Assembly: GCA_017475555.1 (NCBI GenBank)
Contig: JAFVFL010000014.1
Coordinates: 1-63,919, forward strand
DNA from: Ruminococcus sp.
Lineage (GTDB): Bacteria; Bacillota; Clostridia; Oscillospirales; Ruminococcaceae
DNA: 63,919 bases
Direction of reading: 5' to 3'
In this document: piece by piece, positions 17,398-26,282 of the stretch
How the letters are laid out: every line of letters starts with the position of its first letter
Numbering within the stretch: the stretch's first letter is position 1
Translations under genes and position numbers: made by a program
Notes under the pieces: generated by a model
What the model saw: only the letters and a program-made list of their open reading frames with translations
What the model was told of the DNA's origin: nothing
The model's database searches: none

Positions 17398-18120
17398 GTG
17401 GAATATCTTAAAGAATTTAACTTTGTTTCAGTCGTTGTTCGGCTTCTCCTCGCTATGGCTTCCGGGGCAGCAATTGGTTATGGAAGAGCAAAAAAAAGCC
17501 GGAATGCCGGGCTTCGTACATATATGCTCGTCAGCACCGGTGCCGCACTTACGATACTCGTCTCGCTCTATGAGAACCAGATGCTCTATGGTCAGTGGGC
17601 GTGGGCTGCGGATCTTGCCGAGTTCAAATTTGACGGCACCCGCTACGCTGCTCAGGTCATCAACGGTATTGGCTTTCTCGCCGCCGGGACTATCATTGGT
17701 TCATCTCACCAGCAGGTCTCCGGTCTGACCTCAGCTATCGGTCTGTTCACGGCTGCTGCCCTCGGAATTGCCGCAGGATCGGGATTTTATGAGTGCGTTA
17801 TCCCGGCTTTGTTTATTATAATCCTCGCTATGGACGTGATGTCGCCCCTTGAGGTTTCATTCAAGCGGAGACTGCGGAATATCACGATATATGTGGAATT
17901 TCAGGATATTGAGGATATCAGCCGTATCTCTGACACGATCACCGGGCAGGGGGCAAAAATTTTTGATATAGATATCGAGTGCTCCGAACGCACTGTCAGC
18001 TCTTTCCCGTCAGCGGTTTTTTCAATGAAGATGAGCCGGGAACGGTCGTCCCACTCGGAAATGCTGTCCTCGGTTGCCGAGCTGCCGTGCGTTTATGCGA
18101 TACAGGAGCTTATCTCATGA
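17398..18120 (+). CDS. MgtC/SapB family membrane protein, copy 1
   Basis: I place the start at the GTG at 17398, eight bases after AGGTGG; the open frame runs back to 17320 without a good site. The 240-residue product has the MgtC fold: four to five helices with ASGAAIGYGRAKKSRNAGLR near residues 18-37, the GLRTYMLVSTGAA segment, and INGIGFLAAGTIIG plus GLTSAIGLFTAAALGIAAG. A soluble C-terminal domain follows the helices. MgtC-like proteins modulate envelope ATPase or metal homeostasis in ways that are not settled. It overlaps nothing and is followed after 13 bases by a second copy. Confidence 0.85.
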   Translation: MEYLKEFNFVSVVVRLLLAMASGAAIGYGRAKKSRNAGLRTYMLVSTGAALTILVSLYENQMLYGQWAWAADLAEFKFDGTRYAAQVINGIGFLAAGTIIGSSHQQVSGLTSAIGLFTAAALGIAAGSGFYECVIPALFIIILAMDVMSPLEVSFKRRLRNITIYVEFQDIEDISRISDTITGQGAKIFDIDIECSERTVSSFPSAVFSMKMSRERSSHSEMLSSVAELPCVYAIQELIS

Positions 18121-18133
18121 AATCGGGTGAAAT

Positions 18134-18823
18134 ATGATAGGCGGACTTTCAAAAATAAGGGACATCAATTTCCTGACAACTCTGCTGCGGCTCGTCATGT
18201 CCCTGCTTTGCGGAGGTATCATCGGTATTGAGCGGTCGTACAAGAATCGTCCTGCTGGCTTCAGGACGCATATACTTGTGTGCGTCGGGGCGGCGATCGC
18301 CTCCATGACCGGTCTGTATCTCTACCTGAACGCTCATCTCACGACTGATATTTCCCGTCTCGGTGCTCAGATCGTTTCTGGTCTGGGCTTCATCGGCGGC
18401 GGTACTATAATTGTTGTCAACAAAAAGAAAATAAAAGGGTTGACTACTGCGGCTGGGCTGTGGGTCTCAGGTATCATCGGGCTTGCCATTGGTGCGGGCT
18501 TTTATGAGGGTGCGGTCGTAGCGACTGTTCTTATTCTCGTCACGGAGATCTGGTTTTCACGGCTCGCTGCTAAGATCACCCGTACTCCTAAATTCAAGAT
18601 CTTAATTCAGTACAAGAATAAAATTTCTCTCAACCACGTTCTCCGGTGCTGCAAGGATAATAAAGTCGCCATAAGCAATTTGCAGGTAACGGGTACGAGT
18701 GAGACAGACTCTTCCCTGTATTCAGCCATAATCACGCTCCAGCCAAGGAAGAAGATCGACAAGGTCAAGCTGATGAGCAGCATTCGGCTCATTGTTGGAG
18801 TGGACTACGCAGAGGAGGTCTGA
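18134..18823 (+). CDS. MgtC/SapB family membrane protein, copy 2
   Basis: A 229-residue paralogue of the previous gene and closer to the family consensus: GGIIGIERSYKNRPAGFRTH near residues 25-44, LVCVGAAIASMTGLY, then GAQIVSGLGFIGGGTIIV and KGLTTAAGLWVSGIIGLAIG. Four or five helices are followed by a soluble regulatory-type domain of about 80 residues. The ribD start lies three bases after the stop and its ribosome site is inside this gene, so both MgtC proteins are translationally linked to riboflavin synthesis. No reason for the link is known to me. Confidence 0.9.
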   Translation: MIGGLSKIRDINFLTTLLRLVMSLLCGGIIGIERSYKNRPAGFRTHILVCVGAAIASMTGLYLYLNAHLTTDISRLGAQIVSGLGFIGGGTIIVVNKKKIKGLTTAAGLWVSGIIGLAIGAGFYEGAVVATVLILVTEIWFSRLAAKITRTPKFKILIQYKNKISLNHVLRCCKDNKVAISNLQVTGTSETDSSLYSAIITLQPRKKIDKVKLMSSIRLIVGVDYAEEV

Positions 18824-18826
18824 GAC

Positions 18827-19945
18827 ATGAGCGAAAGTCACGAGAGATTCATGAGCCATGCTATTGAGCTGGCGAAGAGGGGAATGGGGTTTGTATCTCC
18901 TAACCCAATGGTCGGTGCAGTTGTAGTCAGGGACGGTAAAATTCTCGGCGAGGGCTGGCATGAGAGATACGGCGGTCTGCACGCCGAGAGGAACGCTATC
19001 GCAGACTGCCTGAAAAACGGACACGAATGCGAGGGGGCTGATCTGTATGTCACCCTTGAGCCGTGCTGTCATTACGGAAAAACTCCGCCGTGTACCGAGG
19101 CGGTGATCGAAAATGGGTTCCGGCGTGTATTCATCGGGTCGGGTGACCCGAATCCGCTCGTTGCAGGGAAGGGGATAACTCTTCTTCGTGAGCATGGCAT
19201 CGAGGTCACTGAGGGCGTTCTGTCGGACGAGTGCAGGCGTCTCAATGAGATATTTTTTTACTACATTACGGAGAAAACTCCTTTTGTCACCATGAAGTAC
19301 GCTATGACACTGGACGGAAAAATAGCTTGTCACACCGGATTATCAAAATGGGTGACTGGTGAGACGGCGAGAGAACGTGTACAGTATGAGAGACTCAGGC
19401 ACAGTGCAATAATGGTCGGTGTAGGAACTGTCCTTGCTGACGACCCGAAACTTACGTGCAGGCTTCCCGGCGGCCGTGATCCGGTGAGGATCATCTGCGA
19501 CAGCAGACTGCGGACGCCTGCTGATTCATATATTGTAAGGACTGCCGGTCGGATAAGGACGATCATTGCGTGTGCTGAGGGATATGATACCAAAAAAGCC
19601 GATATATTGCAGAAAAGTGGGTGTATTATTCTTCCGGCGGGCAGTGGAAGGACTGACCTGAGGCTGTTGATGAAAGTGCTTGCAGAGGAGCAGAAGATCG
19701 ACAGTGTGCTCCTTGAGGGCGGTGCAGAGCTTAACTGGTCAGCGTTGGAGAGCGGAATAGTTTGTGCTGTGCAGGCATACATTGCACCGAAGCTGTTTGG
19801 TGGAAATACGGCAAAAAGTCCGGTCGGGGGTATTGGTGCAGAGTCACCTGACAAATCATATCTGGTTGACGATTACAGGACGGAGCAGCTTGGAGACGAT
19901 ATTCTGATAGAGGGCAGGGTCAGCTATGTTCACAGGGATAATTGA
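18827..19945 (+). CDS. ribD: Bifunctional riboflavin biosynthesis deaminase/reductase RibD
   Basis: The 372-residue enzyme deaminates and then reduces the pyrimidine intermediate made from GTP. The N-terminal zinc deaminase shows HAERNAI near residue 51 and the Cys ligands in PCCHYGKTPPC near residues 80-90. The reductase domain begins near residue 148 (FVTMKYAMTLDGKIA) and has the NADPH-site segment LLEGGAELNWS near residue 294. Length and order match the usual Firmicutes RibD. GAGGAGGT precedes the ATG. ribE starts inside its 3' end. Confidence 0.97.
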   Translation: MSESHERFMSHAIELAKRGMGFVSPNPMVGAVVVRDGKILGEGWHERYGGLHAERNAIADCLKNGHECEGADLYVTLEPCCHYGKTPPCTEAVIENGFRRVFIGSGDPNPLVAGKGITLLREHGIEVTEGVLSDECRRLNEIFFYYITEKTPFVTMKYAMTLDGKIACHTGLSKWVTGETARERVQYERLRHSAIMVGVGTVLADDPKLTCRLPGGRDPVRIICDSRLRTPADSYIVRTAGRIRTIIACAEGYDTKKADILQKSGCIILPAGSGRTDLRLLMKVLAEEQKIDSVLLEGGAELNWSALESGIVCAVQAYIAPKLFGGNTAKSPVGGIGAESPDKSYLVDDYRTEQLGDDILIEGRVSYVHRDN

Positions 19946-20579
19946 AGAGATCGGGAGCGTAGTCTCCGTCAGCCGTGGCGGAAAAAGCTCTGTGATCCGC
20001 ATAAAAGCCGGGGTCGTCCTCGGCGGTACGAGGATCGGAGACAGTATTGCTGTAAACGGAGTGTGCCTGACCGTCACTGATATGGGTGCAGACTGGTTTC
20101 AGGCTGATGTCATGAACGAAACTCTGAGCCGCTCCGGGCTTGGGGCACTCAGGCAGGGAAGTCCGGTCGATCTGGAGCGTGCTATGGCGGCTGGCGGAAG
20201 ATTCGGCGGTCATATCGTTTCCGGACATATTGATGGCGTCGGGACGATAACAGATGTGAAAAATGACGGTATCGCCGTGTGGTATACTATCGCTGCAAAG
20301 CCCGGTATTATGCGATATATCGTTGAAAAAGGCTCTGTTGCCATTGACGGTATAAGCCTTACTGTCGCTAAGGTCACTGACGGAGATTTTTCCGTTTCGG
20401 TCATTCCGCACACCGCCGCTAATACCGTTCTGTCAAGCAAAAAGCCCGGCGACAGCGTGAACCTTGAAAACGATATAATCGGTAAGTACGTTGAGAAGCT
20501 TATGACTACAGATGAGCCGGAAAACTCCGGTAATTCGGGAGTTTCGATGAGCTTTCTTGCTGAGAACGGATTTATCTGA
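19926..20579 (+). CDS. ribE: Riboflavin synthase alpha subunit
   Basis: The 217-residue protein starts with the invariant MFTGIIEEIGSV and shows the two tandem lumazine-binding halves: SIAVNGVCLTV near residue 40, GGHIVSGHIDGVGTI near residue 97 and VAIDGISLTVA near residue 138. It joins two molecules of 6,7-dimethyl-8-ribityllumazine to give riboflavin. It overlaps ribD by 20 bases, so translation is coupled. The gene is called ribE in Bacillus naming and ribC in some others. Confidence 0.97.
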   Translation: MFTGIIEEIGSVVSVSRGGKSSVIRIKAGVVLGGTRIGDSIAVNGVCLTVTDMGADWFQADVMNETLSRSGLGALRQGSPVDLERAMAAGGRFGGHIVSGHIDGVGTITDVKNDGIAVWYTIAAKPGIMRYIVEKGSVAIDGISLTVAKVTDGDFSVSVIPHTAANTVLSSKKPGDSVNLENDIIGKYVEKLMTTDEPENSGNSGVSMSFLAENGFI

Positions 20580-20597
20580 GAATTGTGGGGGGAAGCT

Positions 20598-21437
20598 ATG
20601 AAGAACTTTTATGATGTGCTGAATGCGGTTTCAGGTGCGTTTGGGCTGCCTCCGATGGGCGAGAGCTATAAGTATTCAGACAGCGAGGTCACTGATCTGA
20701 CCGCAGCTCTTCTTCGGAACGGTAATGTTGTTGTCGAGAACTATGCCGGGACTTGCACGGTGTCGGTCGGAGATGTAGAAAGTGCTTGTATTTCGGCGAA
20801 AATAAGCTATAGAAGTAATTCGGAGGAGATCCTCCGTCAGGCGGTACACAGCGTTGCGGTGCAGGTTGTCACGAACGGAGACGGTCTTGAGATCGGGCTT
20901 TATGATATTCCTGCCGGGCGGAAGCTCTCCGAATCCGAGAGCGATTTTCTCAGCGAGGTCGATATCTCGGCTGATCTAAGTATCATTCTGCCGCAGGACC
21001 TGCTTGAGATATACCCGGAAAGACCGGTGCTGCTGAATATCAGCAACAGTACGGGAAATATCAAGGTCAGAGACTTCATGGGTGCTGTGGAGCTCCGTGT
21101 CCAGACGGGGAATATCACCCTTGAAAACATGGATATTTCGGGAGATTCGTCTGTAATGTGCGGTCTTGGCAATATAAGTGCTGACATAAGCTCGATGATC
21201 GATTCTGTTGTAAAGCTTACGGTTGAGACGGGGAATGTCTCTGTTGACCCCGGCGATCCGGAAAGCTCAGAACTACAGATAAGGGTCGGGACCGGCAACA
21301 TAAGCCTTGATTCCGGAAAGCTTATTTTTTCCGAAATATCCAAGGATATCGGCTACGCCGGGGGAAGTGCAGTGCTTGAATATGACGGAATGCTGAAGGT
21401 CAGCATGAGCACAGACACAGGTAAGTTAAATTATTAA
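20598..21437 (+). CDS. DUF4097-like beta-helix protein inside the riboflavin operon
   Basis: ATG 20598 follows GGGGGGAAG; the earlier TTG at 20583 has no site. The 279-residue product has no signal peptide or membrane helix. From about residue 145 it consists of repeating short strands (NISNSTGNIKVRDF, LRVQTGNITLENM, LTVETGNVSVDP, IRVGTGNISLDS), the pattern of the DUF4097 / putative adhesin beta-helix families. The first 140 residues are of unknown type. Those families usually occur with PspC or anti-sigma proteins, so a place between ribE and ribBA is odd. Function unknown. Confidence 0.7.
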   Translation: MKNFYDVLNAVSGAFGLPPMGESYKYSDSEVTDLTAALLRNGNVVVENYAGTCTVSVGDVESACISAKISYRSNSEEILRQAVHSVAVQVVTNGDGLEIGLYDIPAGRKLSESESDFLSEVDISADLSIILPQDLLEIYPERPVLLNISNSTGNIKVRDFMGAVELRVQTGNITLENMDISGDSSVMCGLGNISADISSMIDSVVKLTVETGNVSVDPGDPESSELQIRVGTGNISLDSGKLIFSEISKDIGYAGGSAVLEYDGMLKVSMSTDTGKLNY

Positions 21438-21449
21438 AGGAGTCCCGCT

Positions 21450-22658
21450 ATGTTTGAATATAATTCCATTCCAGAAGCCCTTGATGCACTCAGAAACGGC
21501 GAAATTATCCTCGTTACGGACGATGAGAGCCGTGAGAATGAGGGCGATATGATATGTGCCGCTGAGTTCGCTACGACAGAGAACGTCAACTTCATGGCTG
21601 TTCATGCCCGTGGGCTGATCTGTATGCCCATGAGTGCTGCGATGTGCGATAAGCTGCACCTGCCGCAAATGGTCGATTACAACACTGATAATCACTCCAC
21701 GGCGTTCACTGTCTCTATCGACCACGTTGACACAACGACCGGTATCTCCGCCGAGGAGAGGGGCTTTACTGCACGTATGACGGTTGCTGACGGTGCAAAG
21801 CCTGAGGATTTCCGCAGACCGGGGCATATGTTCCCGCTCACTGCAAAGCGTAACGGAGTTCTCGAAAGAGACGGACATACTGAGGCAACTGTTGACCTTA
21901 TGCGTCTTGCCGGACTGAAGGAATGCGGACTGTGCTGTGAGGTCATGCGTGATGACGGAACGATGATGAGAGCTGAGGAGCTTAAACAGAAGGCTCAGGA
22001 ATGGGGGCTCAAATTCATTACGATACAGCAGCTGAAGGAGTACCGGAAGGTGCATGAGGTCTTTGTCGAATGCGTCGCTAACACCAAGCTTCCCACAAAA
22101 TACGGGCAGTTCCGTGCGTTGGGGTACATCAACAAGCTCACCGGAGAGCACCACGTTGCACTCGTTAAGGGTGATATCGGCGACGGAGAGAATGTCCTGT
22201 GCCGGGTACACTCTGAATGCCTGACCGGTGATGCCTTTGGCTCACTCAAATGTGACTGCGGTCAGCAATTTGCCGCTGCTATGACCCAGATCGAAAAGGA
22301 GGGGAGAGGTATTCTCCTCTATATGCGGCAGGAGGGGCGCGGTATCGGGCTTATCAACAAGCTGCGTGCCTACGAATTGCAGGACAGCGGCATGGACACT
22401 CTTGAGGCGAATCTTGCTCTCGGCTTCCCCGGTGATATGCGTGAATATTACATCGGAGCCCAGATTCTTCGTGACCTTGGGTGCAAAACGCTCAGACTTC
22501 TGACAAATAATCCTGATAAGGTGTACGGACTGAGCGGCTTTGGAATGGAGATAACAGAGCGTGTGCCGATACAGATGGACGCCACCGCCTTTGACCTTTT
22601 CTATCTCAAGACAAAGAAGAATAAAATGGGGCATATACTGGTTTTCGGAGACGAATGA
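21450..22658 (+). CDS. ribBA: Bifunctional 3,4-dihydroxy-2-butanone 4-phosphate synthase / GTP cyclohydrolase II
   Basis: A 402-residue fusion. The N-terminal RibB half has [12 protein letters not shown] near residues 23-34 and [14 protein letters not shown] near 142. The RibA half begins near residue 205 and carries the zinc ligands in [20 protein letters not shown] and the GTP-site RQEGRGIGL near residue 287. It feeds both branches of the pathway, from ribulose 5-phosphate and from GTP. AAAGGAG stands before the ATG. The stop overlaps the next gene by four bases (ATGA). Confidence 0.97.
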   Translation: MFEYNSIPEALDALRNGEIILVTDDESRENEGDMICAAEFATTENVNFMAVHARGLICMPMSAAMCDKLHLPQMVDYNTDNHSTAFTVSIDHVDTTTGISAEERGFTARMTVADGAKPEDFRRPGHMFPLTAKRNGVLERDGHTEATVDLMRLAGLKECGLCCEVMRDDGTMMRAEELKQKAQEWGLKFITIQQLKEYRKVHEVFVECVANTKLPTKYGQFRALGYINKLTGEHHVALVKGDIGDGENVLCRVHSECLTGDAFGSLKCDCGQQFAAAMTQIEKEGRGILLYMRQEGRGIGLINKLRAYELQDSGMDTLEANLALGFPGDMREYYIGAQILRDLGCKTLRLLTNNPDKVYGLSGFGMEITERVPIQMDATAFDLFYLKTKKNKMGHILVFGDE

Positions 22659-23173
22659 TGACAATGAGCACACTTGATACGATTCTTACAGGTATTTCCA
22701 TTGGTGGAATAATCAGTAGTATTATAAGCTTTTTAAGATTCAGGAAGAAAATGGAGGAGATAGGGAGCTATATCAAGCTCCGGAACAGAAAGCATGGATT
22801 TATGCTGATCTTTGTGCCGTTTATCGTCCTTATCCTGTGGCATTTATTCAAGCTCTCCGGCTCTCCCACAGACGCTGAAATATCTTTCCACTCCGGCAAG
22901 CTCATTGTACTGGGGGTGATATTCGTTTTCTGTTTGCTGGCGTATTTCCTTGAAAGAGACACATTTCTCACAGCCGACGGGCTGTATGTCCGCATGGGCA
23001 GGGGCGGATTCCGGGCAGCTGAAAGGTTCTCCTATGTGCTTGACGGCAATGATCTTACGCTGTACAGCGAAAAGGGCGTGCTCACCGAAAAATACAGGAT
23101 AATCAAGTACCCGGAGAGAGTTCCGGATATCATTGCGAGCTACAGGAAATATGATGATTATTTTAAGGAATAA
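22655..23173 (+). CDS. Small membrane protein between ribBA and ribH, unknown function
   Basis: The 172-residue product is coupled to ribBA through an ATGA overlap; two further in-frame ATGs follow within nine bases, so the exact start is open. It has three hydrophobic segments (about residues 8-25, 48-66, 82-98) and a soluble C-terminal part of about 70 residues with the strand pattern [14 protein letters not shown]. No family recognised. It is not one of the known riboflavin transporters (RibU has more helices), though a role linked to flavins is possible. Confidence 0.7.
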   Translation: MMTMSTLDTILTGISIGGIISSIISFLRFRKKMEEIGSYIKLRNRKHGFMLIFVPFIVLILWHLFKLSGSPTDAEISFHSGKLIVLGVIFVFCLLAYFLERDTFLTADGLYVRMGRGGFRAAERFSYVLDGNDLTLYSEKGVLTEKYRIIKYPERVPDIIASYRKYDDYFKE

Positions 23174-23193
23174 ATTTAAAAGGAGAGATAATT

Positions 23194-23661
23194 ATGAATA
23201 ATTTTGAAGGAAGACTTATCCCGGAGAATGTCAGGATAGGCATTATCACGGCAAGATTCAATGAATTTATCACAAGCAAGCTGCTCGGAGGTGCTCTTGA
23301 TACACTGCACAGGCACGGAGTCTCTGATGACTGTATCGACACTGCATGGGTACCCGGTGCATTCGAGATACCGCTTATCGCAAAGAAAATGGCTGAGTCA
23401 GGCAGATATGACGCTGTTATCTGCCTCGGTGCGATAATCCGTGGCAGTACGTCCCACTATGACCTTGTGTGCAATGAGGCTGCAAAGGGTATAGCTCAGG
23501 TGTCGCTCAGCACCGGTGTTCCGGTAATGTTCGGTGTCATCACAACTGAGAATATCGAGCAGGCTATCGAGCGTTCAGGTTCTAAGGCTGGCAATAAGGG
23601 CAGCGAGTGTGCTGAGGGTGCTATCGAGATGATAAACCTTATCCGTGCGATCGAGGGCTGA
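23194..23661 (+). CDS. ribH: 6,7-dimethyl-8-ribityllumazine synthase
   Basis: The 155-residue protein is full length and typical: [13 protein letters not shown] near residue 14, the VPGAFEIPL substrate loop near 54, the [12 protein letters not shown] phosphate and catalytic-His loop near 81-92, and [16 protein letters not shown] near residue 111. It condenses the ribitylamino uracil with dihydroxybutanone phosphate and normally assembles as a 60-mer or pentamer. AAAGGAGAG precedes the ATG. A HAD gene starts two bases after its stop codon. Confidence 0.97.
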   Translation: MNNFEGRLIPENVRIGIITARFNEFITSKLLGGALDTLHRHGVSDDCIDTAWVPGAFEIPLIAKKMAESGRYDAVICLGAIIRGSTSHYDLVCNEAAKGIAQVSLSTGVPVMFGVITTENIEQAIERSGSKAGNKGSECAEGAIEMINLIRAIEG

Positions 23662-23662
23662 G

Positions 23663-24331
23663 ATGACTGACCTCATCTTTGACTACGACGGGACGATACA
23701 CAACACCATGCTCACCTACGCTCCGGCATTCAGGACGGCTGTAAAATGGCTCTCTGATTCCGGATATATAGCTGATAGGGATTATTCTGACGGCGAGATA
23801 AGTCAGTGGCTGGGGTTCAATTCCACCGATATGTGGTCGCAGTTTCAGCCTCAGCTCGACCGGGATATCACCGAAAGAGCACGGATAATGCTTGGCGAGG
23901 ACATGGCGAGGCGGGTCGAATGCGGAGAGGGAGCTCTCTTTGAACACGCAGAGGAAGTCCTCTTGCAGCTGAGGGACTGCGGCTACAGGCTGATTTTCCT
24001 GAGCAACTGCCGGATACACTACCTTGAAAGGCACAGGAGAGTCTTTTCACTCGATAGATTTTTTGACCGGTTCTACTGCTGCGAGGAGTTCGGGTTTATT
24101 CCGAAATCAGCCATATTCCGGCAGATACGTCCGGAGCTCTCTGAGAATATCATCGCCGTGGGAGACAGGTTCCACGATATCGAAATGGCAGCTGAGAATT
24201 CTCTGCCGTCTGTCGGCTGCGGATATGGCTATGGAAGTGCGGAGGAGCTTTCAGCTGCGGACATTATTGTAAAGGATATTACGGAGATACCAGATGCGGT
24301 AAAGGTGCTTTCAGACAAATATTTTACATAA
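23663..24331 (+). CDS. HAD-superfamily phosphatase, candidate for the riboflavin-pathway dephosphorylation step
   Basis: The ATG at 23663 follows the ribH stop after one base and gives 222 residues. HAD motif I is DYDGTIHNT (residues 6-14), motif II is the Ser in FLSNC, motif III the Lys in IPKSAI and motif IV GDRFHDIEMA. A small helical cap lies between motifs I and II. The pathway needs a phosphatase to remove phosphate from the ribitylamino uracil phosphate; in Bacillus subtilis and Escherichia coli HAD enzymes (YcsE, YigB, YbjI) do this. Position right after ribH makes the same role plausible here, but substrate use is inferred. Confidence 0.85.
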   Translation: MTDLIFDYDGTIHNTMLTYAPAFRTAVKWLSDSGYIADRDYSDGEISQWLGFNSTDMWSQFQPQLDRDITERARIMLGEDMARRVECGEGALFEHAEEVLLQLRDCGYRLIFLSNCRIHYLERHRRVFSLDRFFDRFYCCEEFGFIPKSAIFRQIRPELSENIIAVGDRFHDIEMAAENSLPSVGCGYGYGSAEELSAADIIVKDITEIPDAVKVLSDKYFT

Positions 24332-24341
24332 GGAGCAAGCT

Positions 24342-25967
24342 ATGAACAGATACCTTAAAAGGATTGCGGCTGCGGTCCTGGCTTCGGCTATGTCCCTCAC
24401 CGCTGTGTCATGTACCCTGCGTGACCACGATGAACCTATTTTCCCGGAAACCAGCTCGAAAACTGATGATACCGAAAAAGAAAGCAAGGCATCATCGGAC
24501 TATGAGACTGTTTCGGTCGATGACATAAATTCTCACGTAAAGCAGCTGCTCTCCGACATCAAAAAGTCCGGAAATACTGCGGCTGTTGAGCAGGATATCA
24601 GCACGCTCATGGACGATATCGACATTGCGAGCGAGGCGAGCACTCTTGCGTATATCGACTATTGTCTTGACTTCAACGATGAAAAAAATGAGGAAAAGTA
24701 CGACAGCCTTATGCTCGATTTCTATATCGCTTATGAGGCGGCAAGCTACGCATTCCACAGGGGCTACAAGTCCGCTGAGTACAGCGAGCTGTTCAGCGAC
24801 CTTATCATTGAGGAGAATCTGGAATACTACAATTCCCCGGCAATGAGCCTGAAACGGCTTGAGGGCTACGCTGAGGTGGACTATAGTATATCTGACGAGC
24901 TGACTGATGAGTATTATGACATATATTTTGATGATGATATGGAAGATGACGAGAAGTCGCTGAAGTGTGCTGAGCTGTACCTCGATATCCTCTCGACCTA
25001 CTCGCCGGATACGTTCTATGAGAATTATTCCCGTGATTATTCCCCGGAGGATATCATTGCTCTGAGCAGCAGTATCCGTGAGAAAATTACACCGCTTTAT
25101 GATGACGTTGTTGACAAATTTTATGACGATCCGCACTGTGAGGATATCTTCTCTGACCCGGTGCTGTATGATGATCTTTTCGGCACTGTCAAGGAATACG
25201 CTCACAGGCTTTCAACTGATATTGCTGCCTCCGCCGATGACCTTGCCGACAATGAGCGTTATCAGGTGGGCAAGGGTTTGAGGAGCTATGATGTTTCGTT
25301 TACCTCCTCTCTGCCAAAGACCGGCGGCTCAATGATCTATCTCTACAAGGGCAAGTCACTTTACGACCTCACTACGGCTATCCATGAGTTCGGGCACTTC
25401 CACGCTGCCGGGTATGACGATACCTCGACCTATGATGCTGTAGCGAACGAGGACGTTGCGGAGATACAGTCACAGGGCATGGAGCTGCTTTTCCTGCAAT
25501 TCTATGATGATATCTATGGTGAGCAGTCAAACGCCATGAAGCTGTACACAATTCAGAATATGCTTACAACGATCGAGTCGAGCTTCCTTGTCGGGGAGTT
25601 TGAGTATACTGTTCTGAGGGACAGGGACGACCTTACGCCGGAGCTTGTTGTTGAAAGATATAATGATATCATGGGTGAGTACGCTGAGGGCTATCCGCTG
25701 TACTATATCGACCATATCTATTCAGCACCCGGCTATTACATCAGCTACGGCGTTTCTGCACTCGCTGCGATGGAGCTGTTCGGCGACTGCGTGAATGATC
25801 CGGCGGCTGCCCTTGAACGCTATGAGAGGATAGCTAGGGTCAAATCAAATGATCCGGATACCGGCTTCCGCTCGGCACTTGCTGAGTGCGGCTTCAGTGA
25901 TGTTCTTTCGGCGGAGTACATCGACGCTCTTGCGGAGCAGGTACACAGCTACCTTGACGGGATATGA
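24342..25967 (+). CDS. M3-like zinc metallopeptidase lipoprotein
   Basis: This 541-residue protein has a lipoprotein signal (SLTAVSC, Cys near residue 26) and an acidic, serine-rich linker. The C-terminal half carries the zinc site HEFGHFH near residues 348-354 and a third-ligand helix AEIQSQGMELLF about 26 residues later, matching HELGH...AEIAS of M3 oligoendopeptidases; YYISYGVSALAAMELFG near the end corresponds to the PepF tail. It would act on peptides outside the membrane. AAGGAG precedes the ATG. It is the penultimate gene of the riboflavin transcription unit, with no obvious metabolic tie. Confidence 0.75.
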   Translation: MNRYLKRIAAAVLASAMSLTAVSCTLRDHDEPIFPETSSKTDDTEKESKASSDYETVSVDDINSHVKQLLSDIKKSGNTAAVEQDISTLMDDIDIASEASTLAYIDYCLDFNDEKNEEKYDSLMLDFYIAYEAASYAFHRGYKSAEYSELFSDLIIEENLEYYNSPAMSLKRLEGYAEVDYSISDELTDEYYDIYFDDDMEDDEKSLKCAELYLDILSTYSPDTFYENYSRDYSPEDIIALSSSIREKITPLYDDVVDKFYDDPHCEDIFSDPVLYDDLFGTVKEYAHRLSTDIAASADDLADNERYQVGKGLRSYDVSFTSSLPKTGGSMIYLYKGKSLYDLTTAIHEFGHFHAAGYDDTSTYDAVANEDVAEIQSQGMELLFLQFYDDIYGEQSNAMKLYTIQNMLTTIESSFLVGEFEYTVLRDRDDLTPELVVERYNDIMGEYAEGYPLYYIDHIYSAPGYYISYGVSALAAMELFGDCVNDPAAALERYERIARVKSNDPDTGFRSALAECGFSDVLSAEYIDALAEQVHSYLDGI

Positions 25968-26245
25968 GGGAGATCGCTGTAATTTACGCCGTTTTTCTGA
26001 TCATTATGAGCATTGCGGCATTCGCCGTGTACGGCTCGGACAAATCAAAGGCTAAGCGGAAAAAGTGGCGTGAAAAGGAATCAACATTGCTCTCGCTCGG
26101 ATTTTTTGGCGGTGCAGCGGGAGCACTTGCCGCTATGAAGCTGTTCCGGCACAAGACAAAGCACTGGTATTTCTGGGCTGTGAATATCACCGGGCTTGTT
26201 TGGCAGCTCGGTGTGCTTGGAGCAGTGCTCTGGTTTTGCAGATAA
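25964..26245 (+). CDS. DUF1294 family small membrane protein
   Basis: The 93-residue protein overlaps the preceding gene by four bases (ATGA). It has helices near residues 5-22, 42-58 and 70-90, and the DUF1294 marks DKSKAKRKKWR, a GG(F/G)xG turn in LGFFGGAAGALAAM and FRHKTKHWYF. Function of this family is unknown. It is the last gene before an intrinsic terminator. Confidence 0.85.
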   Translation: MREIAVIYAVFLIIMSIAAFAVYGSDKSKAKRKKWREKESTLLSLGFFGGAAGALAAMKLFRHKTKHWYFWAVNITGLVWQLGVLGAVLWFCR

Positions 26246-26250
26246 AATTA

Positions 26251-26282
26251 TCCAGACCCGGTTACGGGTCTGGATTTTTTTT
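26251..26282 (+). terminator. Intrinsic terminator of the mgtC-riboflavin unit
   Basis: Ten-base-pair stem TCCAGACCCG / CGGGTCTGGA, loop GTTA, then eight Ts. The right arm and loop also encode the last residues (KKNPDP and the stop) of the convergent minus-strand gene. Confidence 0.95.
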
